From Nemertoderma westbladi (lineage: Eukaryota > Xenacoelomorpha > Nemertodermatida > Nemertodermatidae): a stretch of DNA of 60,000 nucleotides. This document shows positions 19,203 to 31,555 of the stretch, one piece after another (positions within the stretch are counted from its first letter, which is position 1; each line of letters opens with the position of its first letter). A program made the translations under genes and the position numbers. A model generated the notes under the pieces. That model was not told the origin of the DNA. It searched no databases and saw nothing but the letters and a program-made list of their open reading frames with translations. The DNA lies in NCBI GenBank assembly GCA_032718475.1, contig JAUCBJ010004893.1:126001-186000 (forward strand). Direction: 5' to 3'.

Positions 19203-21065
19203 ATAGCTTTCTATTTGAATGTTTGAATGATTTATATTTTACTTGTGTATTATTGACCGGGCCCTTATTACAACAATAATTAAGAAATAATCTGTTTAAT
19301 AACCGTTCCCGAAAGGGACCCTTGGTGTTCTTTGGTTACCCATTAGTGTTCCCGGAAGGGAACCTGGGTGATCTTTGTTTACTTTAATAATTGTTTATTG
19401 TATTTTGTACTCTTTATTTGTTTATTGAGTTTTGTAATCTCTAATTGTTAAGTGCCTTTTGTATACTTTGTTTTTTTTATTGTTTATTTGTTTTGTTTAT
19501 GTACTGTCTACTGTATATCGTTAATGAAATATTTATAATTAAGTCTAATTGTCTGATTGTTGCTGATTGTAATTGATTTAATGCCTACTGTCCCAATTGA
19601 TACAATTACAATTCAAATGATTTAAATGTACGTGCAAATTTATTAATAATGTATAATTGAATTTGAAGGAATTGAAATTTAAGCAGTAGGCCTATAGGAA
19701 AACGTAAAAGCCGTTTCTTTGTACTAAACGGGGTTGGGGTGGGGGCATGTGGCTCATGTGAAGAATACCAGATTTTCTGGTGTTATATTTCACTTGCAGT
19801 TTACCCCCATGTCAAGAATACCAGGTTTTCACCAAAAACACAGGTTACACAGGTCATAAAATCCCAATAAAATGTCGACCGAAAAGTGAAAACCTTGTAT
19901 TCTTCACACGGGCGCGAATTTTTTTCCCGAAATTTTTCCAAAGGAAACCGGGAAAACTCACAAAAATGTCAGTCTTTTCTCACAGACACCCGGTAGTAAC
20001 GAAATTGTAAAAAAAAAATATTATATGTGGGTATTTTCCCACAGAGAGGCCTTTTTTGAGCAAATAAAGTACCGTGTTAGTACCTGAAAGTGCACGCATT
20101 TCCGATTAAAAAGGGCAGTGATTTTTTATGTCCTTCTATTTGACTTTTTTGTCCTAGGCTGCTAGGTTGGTCTTGTTGGCACTTGGCTGCATAGGGCCTG
20201 CTATGGTTAACTTAATACTGGCCCCGAAACAGCAAAAGTAAAGGTATATTATATGTTAATAAATTCACAAAGAAGGACAGACTGACACGACGGTTTTCAA
20301 TATCTGTGCGAATGTTTATTCCCTTAGCATTCTCATTGCTGCTTCTATCAGTCTATACTATGTTAGTGCCATATACTGTAGCAACCAACAACATTCTAAA
20401 GCTGTATAGCCAGGTTGGTGGAAAAACAGTTCAAAAATAAATCACGGTTGAGTTTTCCAAGCGGCGTCAAGAAGAGTTAACTGGTTAATATAGGTACTGC
20501 ACTGCTGGCGCATCCCGGGGCTGGCGGACACCGGCAGTGTCACTCATCCTGGACCTGTCCTGCATTGTTTATTTGACATAACCATTATTGGGGTCATAAT
20601 TACCAAACTACCAAAGCACGATACCCGCCACCTCACTCCGATGAGTGGATGTCTAATATCTCTGTCGCTATATCTAGCGCAGTCTCCCATGCCATTGCTG
20701 GGATAATGCACCACCAATAAACCATAAAATACAATGTCTCTAAATACATTGACTTCCCCCTCGGTTTTGTATTATCTGTATTTTTTTTTATTATTTTTTT
20801 TTATTACATCATGATTATAAAATCTAAAGAAATAACAACAAACTTGCTCGTATTTATCCATTTCTTATTGAATTTTGCAATAATATATTTTATTCCAATA
20901 CTTCAAACTCTGCCTCACATGGACCACTATGGAAATATCAAAAATGAAACTATTGCAAATTCAAACGTTATTATAGTTAATTGGCACCAAATCCCACAAC
21001 ATTACGGTTTGCACTTTAAATCTGCATTATTACAGTAGCATCAACTTTATTCACGACATTCTCAA
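19203..21065. other. Non-coding interval with an inverted 'gaagaatacc' motif
   Basis: No gene is supported. GTGAAGAATACCAG at about 19758 recurs at about 19813 (GTCAAGAATACCAGG) and in inverted form at 19880-19910 (GTGAAAACCTTGTATTCTTC). A similar piece occurs at 35500-35525. The last ~500 bp are probably the 5' untranslated part of the LINE that follows. Confidence 0.5.
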
Positions 21066-24000
21066 TTGTGCTTACCACGCCTAATGCACCAATACTTTCC
21101 AAAACTAAAAATTATACTACCAATAAATGCTGCAAGACAATTAATGTGCAGATTAAACATGCTACTACTTATATCTGGAAATATACACCCAAATCCTGGC
21201 CCTAGGCGGAATACTAACAAAGGCAGGCACATAAAAAATAACAGCAATAAAAACAAAATACAACCACGAAGTTATTCATTTAATAATCTAAACTGCAAAC
21301 AGAAGGACTCACACAGGGTGATATTAAGGAACATATGAAAAATAACCAGGCTGATCTAAAATTAATTCATATAAATTCTAGAAGCCTATTTAAAAATATT
21401 GACGAATTATCAGAAACTTTGCTGGGGTCAAAGAATACCATTGCGTCAGTGACAGAGACATGGCTACATAGAAATATTGACACAAAGGCAATCACTATCC
21501 CAGGTTTTAACATCTATCGGCGTGACAGAAAGAAAAAACGTGGGGGCGGAGTACTTATATTTATTCCAGATAACTATCCTTCAAAATTACGAGACGACAT
21601 TAAATGTAACACCAAACTAGAAAGCCTTTGGGTAGAAGTCGATGGGCTGCTTATCTGCACTCTATACAATCCACCGCGGGCAAATAAGAATTTCATTGAT
21701 GACTTTGCGGAAGAGCTTGAAAATGCAATAGCACTAGAACCCAACCTAAATATTGTTATTCAGGGTGACCTTAACATCAATATTTTAAACTCCAATGACT
21801 CCAAAACCAAACAACTAAGTGACGTCCTTTTCACTTATCATCTTTCAACCTTGAACACAACAACACCCACAAGATATACTAAATCATCAAGCACGCTCCT
21901 TGACCTTGTCCTAACAAATCTGAACTCAGACTCTATAATAAATAGTCTGGTATTTCTCTGCGACTTCTCAGATCATGAGTATACATTAACTACTATAAAG
22001 CATAAAATAACACCGGCTCAAAATATCAACAAAGAAAAAATAAAATATCGTGACTTTTCATCATTTAATTCTGCGCATTTTATTTGTGAAATCGGTAAAA
22101 TTGACTGGTCCCCATTGTACTTCGAAACAGATGTTAACTCGAAATTACAATACCTTGAATCCATCCAATATTGAAACTTTACTAAACAGACAAGCACCAA
22201 TCAAATACAAGTATACAAAAACACAATGTCAATATCTTGGAAACAAGGTAAAATGGTCCAATGCAGAGCTTGTGAACTTGAGACAGAATAAGAACTGTAA
22301 ACTAAAACTATGGCGTTCAACTAAAACACAGTCGGATTTCAAATAATTCAAAATGGCAAGAAACCGATTTAATAATCTAAATAAAAAACTGAAAAATGAT
22401 TATGTGAAGAATAAATACTTAAATCAAATTGACAGCAAAAGCCGTTGGAAAGTTATCAATAAAATTCTGAATAGAAATTCGCCACGAAAACCCATCCCAC
22501 AAATTAAATATCAAAGTAAATTAATTACAAATCCACTAGAAATCTCAAAAGTTTTTAACGAGGTTTATATTGACATCGTTGGCATTAACCACAATTCCAT
22601 TAGCCCCCCCACTCCCACGGTCAGTACATTCCTAAATAATAAAACACCTACACCAAAATTTACCTTTAGATGTGTAAATGCCTTGTACGTTTCTGAAATA
22701 ATATCCCAACTGCAAATGAACAAACCCTCCGGCCCATCTGAAATTTCAACTAAAATATACAAATTAATTGCCCCTCAAATCTCTGTCCCATTAACAAACA
22801 TCTTTAATGACTGCCTAACGAAATCTACAGTACCTAATGTATTATAATTGTCCCATGTCACCCCTGTCTACAAAAAAGGTAATGACTCAATTCCTGATAA
22901 TTATCGCCCAATATCTGGTCACACATCCCTTAGCGAAAATCTTAGAAAAAATAATGGTTATCCAAATAGAAAGTTATATAAAAAAAGAATAATGTCATGT
23001 CGCCGTTTCAATTTGGCTTTAGGAAAAAATATTCCACAGTTGATGCCATAACCTTTGCCACCGAGGAATGGCGGTTAAAATTAGACAACGGCGATCACGT
23101 TGCAATTGCCTTCCTTGACCTCAGCAAAGCCTTCAACTCTCTCGAACACTCCCGACTAATATCAGAACTAGATTCTCTAGGTTTTCATCACACTGCCTGT
23201 CACCTGATAGAAAATGACTTGACGAACCGCAAGCAAAGAGTTAAAATAGGATAAACTTTATCCCCATGGTTAGTTGAGAAAAGAGGCGTCCCTCAATGTA
23301 CGCTTCTTGGCCCACTTCTATTCTCACTCTACACCAACAGAATCGCATCAACCATGTTCAATCATAATACTAACATCATACAGTACGCAGACGATACTTC
23401 CTTATACATATCTGACAAAGATCCATCAAACGCAAGTCAAAAATTATCAAATAGTGTTAACCTGATCTTAACTATATTCGAAACATATAAACTGAAACTA
23501 AACCCAGAAAAATCAGAATTCCTACTGATATCACCTTCACCGACAAACAAACCGCCTGGCACATCATCCATTAAGTTAAACATAAATGCTAACATTTCCG
23601 TTGAACAATCACAAGAAGTCAAATACCTAGGGGTTAATATCGATAACAAGCTAGAATGGTAACCACATATTAATCGCATCATCCAAAAAATGTCTCTCGG
23701 AATATCATGCCTTAGGAAAATTAAGGGTCAACTACCTCTAAAAACGAAACAAAATCTCTATAAATCACTTGTACAGCCGTATCATCAATATTGTTGCTAT
23801 CTTATGCTATCCTTACATAACGTCCACGGCCACAAAGAAATGTTATACAAACTCGAAAAAATACAAAATTACGGCTTACTATCCGTGTACAATGCAAGAA
23901 TCAAGGACTACACTGGAACTGAATTACGAACAAGAGCTAGAATACCAATACTCTCTGCATACCGGGAGTATTTCGGGTTTCTATTCTTTGCCAAGTACAT

Positions 24001-24250
24001 AACAAACATATCCATCCCATTCCAACATCTAAATCTTCCTTACCTACCAGATACAACCACGGATGACTTACTTAACAGACGCACCCTTAATATTAAACTA
24101 CCGAGAGAAAGCCGCCCCAATATTAGATTATTACAACAACATATCCATTGGGTAAGAAAGTGGACGAGAGCCAGCCCGTCTCTTAATTTTTTACTTTATA
24201 TTACGCGATCAATTTTCACTCATCTCGTCATGAACCCAACATGTATGTAA
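21066..24250 (+). pseudogene. Decayed CR1/Jockey-like non-LTR retrotransposon with 2A-like motif, endonuclease and RT
   Basis: Near full-length ORF2 region of an APE-type LINE. Seen in order: an N-terminal stretch ending LLISGNIHPNPGP (about 21165-21205), which has the NPGP of 2A-like peptides. Next an APE endonuclease (21335-22174: SVTETWLH, GGGVLIFI, VIQGDLNIN, SDHEYTL), then frameshifts near 22180 and 22350. The RT follows ([64 protein letters not shown], catalytic QYADDTS at about 23380-23400) and a post-RT domain to 24250. TAA stops lie at 22845-22847, 23252-23254 and 23660-23662, with another frameshift near 22960. Known: 2A-like sequences occur at this position in some invertebrate non-LTR elements. 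The element is inactive. Confidence 0.88.
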
Positions 24251-24704
24251 CCTTTTGTTAAATTTTTTGGCTATGCGTTTGCGGTTGTTTGGGCGGTGTG
24301 TGGTAGGCCTACACTTTTCACACTTAAATATTTTGGTTGTGAAATGTTACAGGGCATAGCAATCTGAGATATTTCATTTATATTTTATTATGAGAGGAAG
24401 AAGAACATACAACGTTATTTACTATATATGTAACAAAATAATTGTTTTCGGGTTTAACTTGGAAGCCTCCCCAAATAGTTGATATACAATTATATTTAAA
24501 ATTATTTCCATGGTCATGGTCATTCACCCGTCTTTAGTTATAAATTTGTTTGCATGAAAGACAGTTTAGTTTAGTTTTTACTGATTTATTATCTCTTATC
24601 TGACTGGGGTAATAATAAAGGATAGGATAAATGGAAGCAAAGTGTGACAGTAACAAATATTTCCCCCGTCACCCTAGCATGTCTTAAGTATATGATATAT
24701 CAAA

Positions 24705-24753
24705 GGGGGAAGTTTGGATTCACTGCATAAATGCAGTTCACCAAACTTCCCCC
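24705..24753. repeat. 49-bp hairpin
   Basis: GGGGGAAGTTTGG (24705-24717) pairs with CCAAACTTCCCCC (24741-24753), and inside it ACTGCAT (24722-24728) pairs with ATGCAGT (24731-24737) around an AA loop. A third GAACTT-type CCCCC stretch follows at about 24770. Confidence 0.8.
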
Positions 24754-24938
24754 GAATGCACACTGTAACTTCCCCCTTCCCCCAAATACTGTATCCACTG
24801 TTGGATTAATTGGAAGCGATATAATAAGTACAAAATTGTGCGAGTTTTTAATTGTGTGGTCCATTTGTTATTTGATCTCTATTTATTATTTAAAGTGCAT
24901 TTAATATCACACTGGTTTTTAGAATATTATACTATACA

Positions 24939-25017
24939 ACCTTACGTTTTATTAATTTACCCAATCGAAGCCTCATAGAACCTTACGTTTTATTAATTTA
25001 CCCAATCGAAGCCTCAT
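24939..25017 (+). repeat. 40-bp tandem duplication
   Basis: AACCTTACGTTTTATTAATT followed by TACCCAATCGAAGCCTCATA occurs twice head to tail with no differences seen. Confidence 0.8.
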
Positions 25018-26468
25018 AAGGGCCGGTTATTTGTACGCATATCCCCTAATGCGCTCAGTAAGGTCCAAACAACATATTAATATGAAAATAAAGTATCTGC
25101 AAAGAAAAGAACCCAATGCTATATAATTTGACCTTATTAAAAAATTTGCACTTTTGCACACTTATTTGTACAAGTGCACTTTAGCAGATCGTAATGGTGG
25201 CTCTTATTTAACAAACTTATGTTCATCCTCTACCGATCTACGATGGTGTATGATCAAGTGTCAGTCGCTAAAAGTGTCAAAAATCCAATTTAATAAATCT
25301 CGATATTTGCGATTTTGGACCATATTCATGGACATTTTAAGTCACTTTATAGAAATAAAAAAGTTAAACAAATGTTACGATTATAGTTAGAAATCATTCC
25401 AAACTACATTTTAATCCAAAAAATAACATTCTACGATGAATAGAACTACAAATAATAGTGTTTGAAATATCGAAAAATGTTCACTATAATGAAATGCGCA
25501 CATAAAATGTGCACATAAGTCTTTTCCCAACTTTTATCCTATTTCACACACTATAATCTATCCTCTATCCAATGAAAAAAGTTTCAGATTAAACGGCCCT
25601 GTAGAACCGAAGTAGTAACGAACTATTCCACTTTTAAAGGCTCTCTAAAAAAGCATTTCCTCTCACGATTTGAACGGGATAAATAAAATTGACGCGGGTT
25701 CTATCAATGCTGGGTGCTTGAGCACATTATTTACGGTGAAACGAATTTTTGTAATTTAATAAATTTTTTAATAATAAATAATGTCTGGCAATTAATTACT
25801 TAATTATATTTATTATTAATCATGTGTATTTTTTTTGTATGTATTATGTAATAGTTTCCTGTAATATAAGTACAGTACCGTACAATTAATTAACTAGATA
25901 AATATATTGCTCTTCTGCATGGAAATATTGTGTAACCATTTCGTTCATAGGTTTATTATTTACTGCATGCATTTTATATTTATATTTAGTACTTACTTAT
26001 TAGGATAGAGTGCCAGCTGATCTCCTTAAGAGGTCAGTTATTATCAGTTAAAGAGGCTTGCCTCTAAACTGCCTTATATACAATATTGTATTTAAGTATG
26101 GCAATAAATAAATAAATAAATAAGGTAGCGACAGCCACACTCTTTAAATCACTTAGCTTTAAGTAGGCCTACCTGTCTTCAGTCTGCATGTGTGCTGTGC
26201 ATTTCTTACTGGTCCGCAATGCCTAATCTCTAAAATCACATACGGATTATTCTCCATAGGAATCCATTACATACGCGTATGTACATACGGATACGGCAAA
26301 TGCATACGGATACGGATGCGGATACGGCGAAAAGTTATACCCTCCCTTTAATGACTTTTGTTGTCCTTTAATGACTTTTTATGTACCGGTATGTATTTCT
26401 TCAAAAAGTCAGACTGCTGATTTCTGGACTGTCAGACAGTTAATTTCAACATGCATATGCCAAAACAT

Positions 26469-28133
26469 GGGTATAACTTTTGCGTAGAGGTATAGCCTAC
26501 ATAGAGGCTACATGTAGGTATGTGTAGCCTACATGTAGATGCACGTGTAGGGTGAATGTAGGTAGGTGTAGGTAGGTCTTTAAAAACAACAATGATGAAT
26601 GAATAGGCCTACACGGGGTACCCGGACCCGAACTTCCTCGATGAGATGCGAATGCGGCGAACGGGGGTGGTACCCGGAACAACCACGAAGAGATGCGCAT
26701 ATGGCGGGCGGTGGTACCCGAAACAACCAGGAGATGCGAATACGTCGAATGGGGGTCCCCTGAATACCCACGAGACGGAGCCTATCAATACTACAGTACT
26801 GACAAAGGAAAAAACGACTGAACGATATACCCCGATACATACTGTAGATCTTATGATCCTGCGGGTTCAGGCATGGAGGCTAATGACTTTGTATGGGCCG
26901 AACGGCCCGAACAGTGACAGCCTGATGTTTCCAGTCAAGGAGGAATCGACTGACGGTTAGGGTTAGAGCTCGTCGTCGGTGTCCATGAGGGTCTGAGGAT
27001 GAGTGGGTAATTCAACAAAACGCTAACAATGATACCGGACTGACTGATTGAACCAGAGTGGCGATGGTAGTCGCTGATGTATATATATTATATATATTAT
27101 ATATATCATGTATTGATTGTTAGTAGATATTTTTTTAGAGTATTTGTTTATTAAATTGTCTTCAATGTCTATATTGATAGTATTGTGTGCTGATTTTACT
27201 TATTTTTCATTTTATAAATCTTGCTGTGGCGTTTTAATCTACTAAACTGCCGTATCAATTTCATGATATTTTAATGGATATGCAATTTAACTTCTTCTTT
27301 CTATTAACTTTCAATGCAATCAAATATAACTGTAAAGCTATTGACTTTCGTGTTATTGTTTTGCTGTTACTTCGAGATGGGATTTGAATCCCATCGGATT
27401 ACTGATTAATTCCCATCATCGAGATGGGAATACTTTATAATGAAACAGTGTGGTGGTCCGCGGGATAGTGGGAAGGGATGGGACTGTTGCTGGTTGGTGG
27501 AATGTGACTGCCTGAAAAATTAAAACAAACAAAACTTCCAGACTTCTATATTTTTACTTTCAAAACAAAACGTCCAAAACATTTCAATGCTGAAGTACTG
27601 TTCAAGTCCCATGGATGTATGGTTGATAAACAGATAAAGAGGGGCATAGGGGGTCAGGGTTTCTGGTAGACTATAGTCCCCGCGATGATGGCTGTTCTTG
27701 TTTAGGTTACTCTTACTCAATAAACATATAAATCAGAACGAGTTAATCTAATGGAACGATGCCTTTCGTGGCGTTAGCATACTCAAATTTATTAGGGCAT
27801 AATATTTATGACGAGTAAGGAGGGACTTTAGTATAATCAGAACGCGATGTTTGATATTTATACAGTACTGCAGTATGCAGTAAAACCTGTTGTCTGACAG
27901 CAGACAGGTCTGCAGGTTGATGTACCGTATTGTACCGTGGAGATCAGAGATTATTGCCATACATCCTGATTGACGACCGTGTATCACGTTACTGCAAGTT
28001 GACACATAAATTACATTAATATCTATGGGACTACACCTACCTACATTCACCCTACACGTGCATCTACATGTAGGCTACACATACCTACATGAAGCCTCTA
28101 TGTAGGCTATACCTCTACGCAAAAGATATACCC
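26469..28133. mobile_element. Mutator-like non-autonomous element, copy 1
   Basis: Terminal inverted repeats of 103 bp (26469-26571 and 28031-28133; outer ends GGGTATAACTTTTGCGTAG and its complement with one change). Perfect 9-bp target-site duplication CCAAAACAT at 26460-26468 and 28134-28142. Known: long inverted repeats plus 9-bp duplications are the hallmark of the Mutator superfamily. There is no transposase. The inside has three degenerate ~43-bp repeats near 26640-26760 and an AT microsatellite near 27080. The short frames inside are shared with copy 2 but look incidental. Confidence 0.88.
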
Positions 28134-28624
28134 CCAAAACATTCAAAATTTTTGTTGATTTCTGGTCTGTCGGACAGTTGGTTTCGCTATGCCTGTGCCA
28201 AAACATTCAAAATTCCATGATTTATATATAGACTTTGACATAGATTTCCATATGCGCCTGTGGTAAAAAAGACTCAGCAGTACGGGTGCCGGTACCGGTA
28301 CTAAAATACCGGTACCTGCTTTATCTGTTTATCCCTACATCTAAACATACAATACAGCAATACTGCAAAATAGTGCTCTATATACACAGATATACAGATA
28401 TACTAATACCGGTACTGATAGACTGAGAGAACAGCAGTAGAGAAACTGGTAGCATGGAACCTAACACTAACAGTAAATTTCTGGAGGACATAAAAAGTAA
28501 AAAACAAACTAATACCGGTACTGACTGACTGATAGCCTGCGAGAACAGCAGTAGAGAAACCGGTAGCATGGAACCTAACGGTAAATTTCTGGAGGACATA
28601 AAAAGTAAAAAAGGACATCATGAG
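28134..28624. other. Interval between the two Mutator-like copies, with tandem duplications
   Basis: A ~66-bp unit around GATTTCTGG-CTGTC-GACAGTT occurs at 28160-28205 and on the other side of copy 1 at 26419-26468, so copy 1 sits inside a small tandem repeat. A ~107-bp tandem duplication (about 28400-28506 and 28508-28612) carries GAGAACAGCAGTAGAGAAAC. Confidence 0.65.
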
Positions 28625-30410
28625 GGGTATAACTTTTGCGTAGAGGTATAGCCTACATAGAGGCTACATGTAGGTATGTGTTGCCTACATGTAGATGCAC
28701 GTGTAGGGTGAATGTAGGTAGGTGTAGGTCTTTAAAACAACAATGATGAATGAATAGGCCTACACTGTACACGGGGTACCCGGACCGGAACTTCCTCGAT
28801 GAGATGCGAATGCGGCGAACGGGGGTGGTACCCGGAACAACCACGAAGAGATGCGCATATGGCGGGCGGTGGTACCCGAAACAACCAGGAGGAGATGCGA
28901 ATACGTCGAATGGGGGTCCCCTGAATACCCACGAGACGGAGCCTATCAATACTACAGTACTGACAAAGGAAAAAACGACTGAACGATATACCGATACATA
29001 CTGTCGATTTTATGATCCTGCGGGTTCAGGCATGGAGGCTAATGACTTTGTATGGGCCGAACGGCCCGAACCTGATGTTTCCAGTCAAGGAGGAATCGAC
29101 TAACGGTTAGGGTTAGAGCTCGTCGTCGGTGTCCATGAGGGTCTGAGGATGAGTGGGTGATTCAACAAAACGCTAACAACTGAACAATGATACCGGAATG
29201 ACTGATTGAACCAGAGTGGCGATGGTAGTCGCTGATGTATATATATTATATATATCATGTATTGATTGTTAGTAGATATTTTTTTATAATATTTGTTTAT
29301 TAAATTGTCTTCAATGTCTATATTGATAATATTGTGTGCTGTGCTGATTTTACTTATTTTCCATTTTATAAATCTTGCTGTGGCCGTTTTAATCTACTAA
29401 ACTGCCGTATCAATTTCATGATATTTTAATGGATATGCAATTTAATTTAACTTCTTCTTTCTATTAACTTTCAATGCAATCAAATATAACTGTAAAGCTA
29501 TTGACTTTCGTGTTATTGTTTTGCTGTTACTTCGAGATGGGATTTGAATCCCATCGGATTACTGATTAATTCCCATCGCCATCATCGAGATGGGAATACT
29601 TTATGAAACAGTGTGGTGGTCCGCGGGATAGTGGGAAGGGATGGGACTGTTGCTGGTTGGTGGAATGTGACTGCCTGAAAAATTAAAACAAACAAAACTT
29701 CCAGACTTCTATATTTTTACTTTCAAAACAAAACGTCCAAAACATTTCAATGCTGAAGTACTGTTCAAGTCCCATGGATGTATGGTTGATAAACAGATAA
29801 AGAGGGGCAGAGGGGGGTCAGGGTTTCTGGTAGACTGTAGTCCCCGCGATGATGGCTGTTAGTTTAGGTTACCGGTACTCTTACTCAATAAACATATAAA
29901 TCAGAACGAGTTAATCTAATGGAACGATGCCTTTCGTGGCGTTAGCATACTCAAATTTATTAGGGCCTAATATTTATGACGAGTTTACTCAATAAACATA
30001 TAAATCAGAACGAGTTAATCTAATGGAACGATGCCTTTCGTGGCGTTAGCATACTCAAATTTATTAGGGCCTAATATTTATGACGAGTAAGGGACTTTAG
30101 TATAATCAGAACGCGATGTTTGATATTTATACACTACTGCAGTATGCAGTAAAACCTGTTGTCTGACAGCAGACAGGTCTGCAGGTTGATGTACCGTATT
30201 GTACCGTGGAGATCAGAGATTATTGCCATACATCCTGATTGACGACCGTGTATCACGTTACTGCAAATTGACACATAAATTACATTAATATCTATGGGAC
30301 TACACCTACCTACATTCACCCTACTGCCCTACACGTGCATCTACATGTAGGCTACACCTACCTTCATGTAGCCTCTATATAGGCTATACCTCTACGCAAA
30401 AGATATACCC
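28625..30410. mobile_element. Mutator-like non-autonomous element, copy 2
   Basis: Same family as 26469-28133. Inverted repeats lie at 28625-28727 and 30300-30410, the right one with a small insertion (TGCCCTA). Perfect 9-bp target-site duplication CATCATGAG at 28616-28624 and 30411-30419. The interior is collinear with copy 1 except for small indels and a ~104-bp tandem duplication near 29878-30088 (TTACTCAATAAACATATAAA to TTATGACGAG, twice). It ends 185 bp upstream of the ERI1-like start codon. Confidence 0.88.
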
Positions 30411-30595
30411 CATCATGAGTGATTTAAACGGACAATAAAAATTATTGCGATTAAAAAGTATTAGCCTATTCTTTTACTACTACCTGACTACCGCTAGGTA
30501 CAGGCAGACAGGTACGGTGTTGGGTGTTAGGCTACTGTTACAGCAGTACAGCATTAAGCGCCTACCGGCTGACCGGATCTTTATGCTTGGCAGCA

Positions 30596-31383
30596 ATGGC
30601 TGAAGTAGAGACAATTCATTGGGCGGTTGAATTTAATGGTTCGAATAACCCAGACTACAGTGTGGACCCTGGAGACGACAGGCCTACGCCGCCTACCGGT
30701 ATTGGTATAGACTCGGAGTTTAAAGATATCCGACCTAGGCCTATTGAACGAGCACCGGGAAGTCAAGACGACGCCTTTCCCGCAACAGATAGCGACAACG
30801 ATCAACCTACAGACACATACGCTGATCCTGTGTATTCGTTACCCCAGTTAGAATTACAGAAACTCTCCTCGATAAACAGACGAATTAAATCCATGGAGCT
30901 AACACAGCTACAACACGCCCTTAGCGGACTGAATCTGAACTGCAACGGTGTTAAACCAGTTCTACAGAAACGTCTTCGCCAGTATTACAAAGATAAGAAA
31001 CTCGTTGACAACCATATCGAGCGGTTGCCACAGCAACTGTTCGATTACTTCGTTGTGATTGACGTGGAAGCGACTTGCGACGCAGACAACTCGGATTTCC
31101 GTCACGAGATTATCGAACTGCCAATGGTGGTGGTCGACTCGCGAACTCTCACGGTTGTCGACGAGTTCCGCGAGTACTGTCGTCCCGTGGTGAACCCCGA
31201 ACTCACCGAGTTCTGTCGGAAACTTACGGGAATCTCCCAGGAGACGGTTGACTCTGCGTTGGAGTTCCCAGCAGTACTGCGCGAGGCCGATATGTTCCTC
31301 GCTAGGTTCGATAGGAGAAGGAACATTGGCGGGAAGTTTAAATTGGAACGGGCGGTGCAGCCGTTAGCAGTTGTTACTGACGG
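30596..31383 (+). CDS. ERI1: ERI1-like 3'-5' exoribonuclease, first coding exon
   Basis: ERI1 trims 3' ends of histone mRNA stem-loops, 5.8S rRNA and small interfering RNAs in nucleus and cytoplasm. Seen: ATG at 30596 in good context (GCAGCAATGG), chosen over the in-frame ATG at 30524 because the protein then starts MAEVET. Next an acidic, Pro-rich N-terminus (about 1-85), a SAP domain (about 90-140: RIKSMELTQLQHALSGLNL ... VKPVLQKRLRQYYKDKKL), then the first half of the DEDDh exonuclease: FVVIDVEATCD with catalytic D and E, HEIIELPMVVVD, and the LTGIS motif. The frame ends in T-D-G at a strong donor (CGG|GTGAGT, exon end 31383, phase 2). The rest of the nuclease (second and third acidic residues, His) must be in later exons. 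Apart from satellite units that match the next expected residues (37532 onward), no later exon is visible, so an intact gene is not proven. Confidence 0.88.
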
Positions 31384-31389
31384 GTGAGT
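31384..31389 (+). promoter_or_regulatory. Splice donor of ERI1-like exon 1
   Basis: GTGAGT directly after CGG, a near-consensus 5' splice site. It falls exactly where homology to ERI1 (the T-D-G of the conserved TDG-WDM segment) stops. Confidence 0.8.
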
Positions 31390-31417
31390 TGCGTTTATTG
31401 GCAAAGGCTACTAACAG

Positions 31418-31496
31418 GACCCATTGCCATTTTTACCGGACCCATTGCCATTTTTACCGGACCCATTGCCATTTTTACCGGACCCATTGCCATTTA
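31418..31496 (+). repeat. 21-bp minisatellite in the intron start
   Basis: Units GGACCCATTGCCATTTTTACC begin at 31418, 31439 and 31460, with a partial unit at 31481. A 18-base G run follows at 31538-31555. Confidence 0.85.
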
Positions 31497-31555
31497 AAGG
31501 AGCAAGTTAGTAAAGGAGCAGGTTACAGAGACGTGTTGGGGGGGGGGGGGGGGGG

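Larger units (their letters stand above)
24251..26459. other. Non-coding interval with small repeats
   Basis: No gene is supported. It contains a hairpin (24705-24753), a 40-bp tandem duplication (24939-25017), and a LINE-type 3' end at about 25985-26125 finishing in (AATA)n. A CATACGGATACGG short tandem repeat lies at about 26277-26330. Confidence 0.55.

Noticed and set aside
25154-25390. 78-codon ORF
   Set aside because: Single short frame in AT-rich non-coding sequence with no start context, domain or repeat relation.
26646-26960. ORF RMRRTGVVPGTTTKRCAYGG inside the Mutator-like elements as a gene
   Set aside because: It is present in both copies because the DNA is homologous. It rests on three degenerate ~43-bp repeats, and has no domain and no similarity to a transposase.
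26955-26966. TTAGGG telomere-type repeats (GGTTAGGGTTAG)
   Set aside because: Only two units, inside a transposon and repeated in its second copy; not an interstitial telomere.
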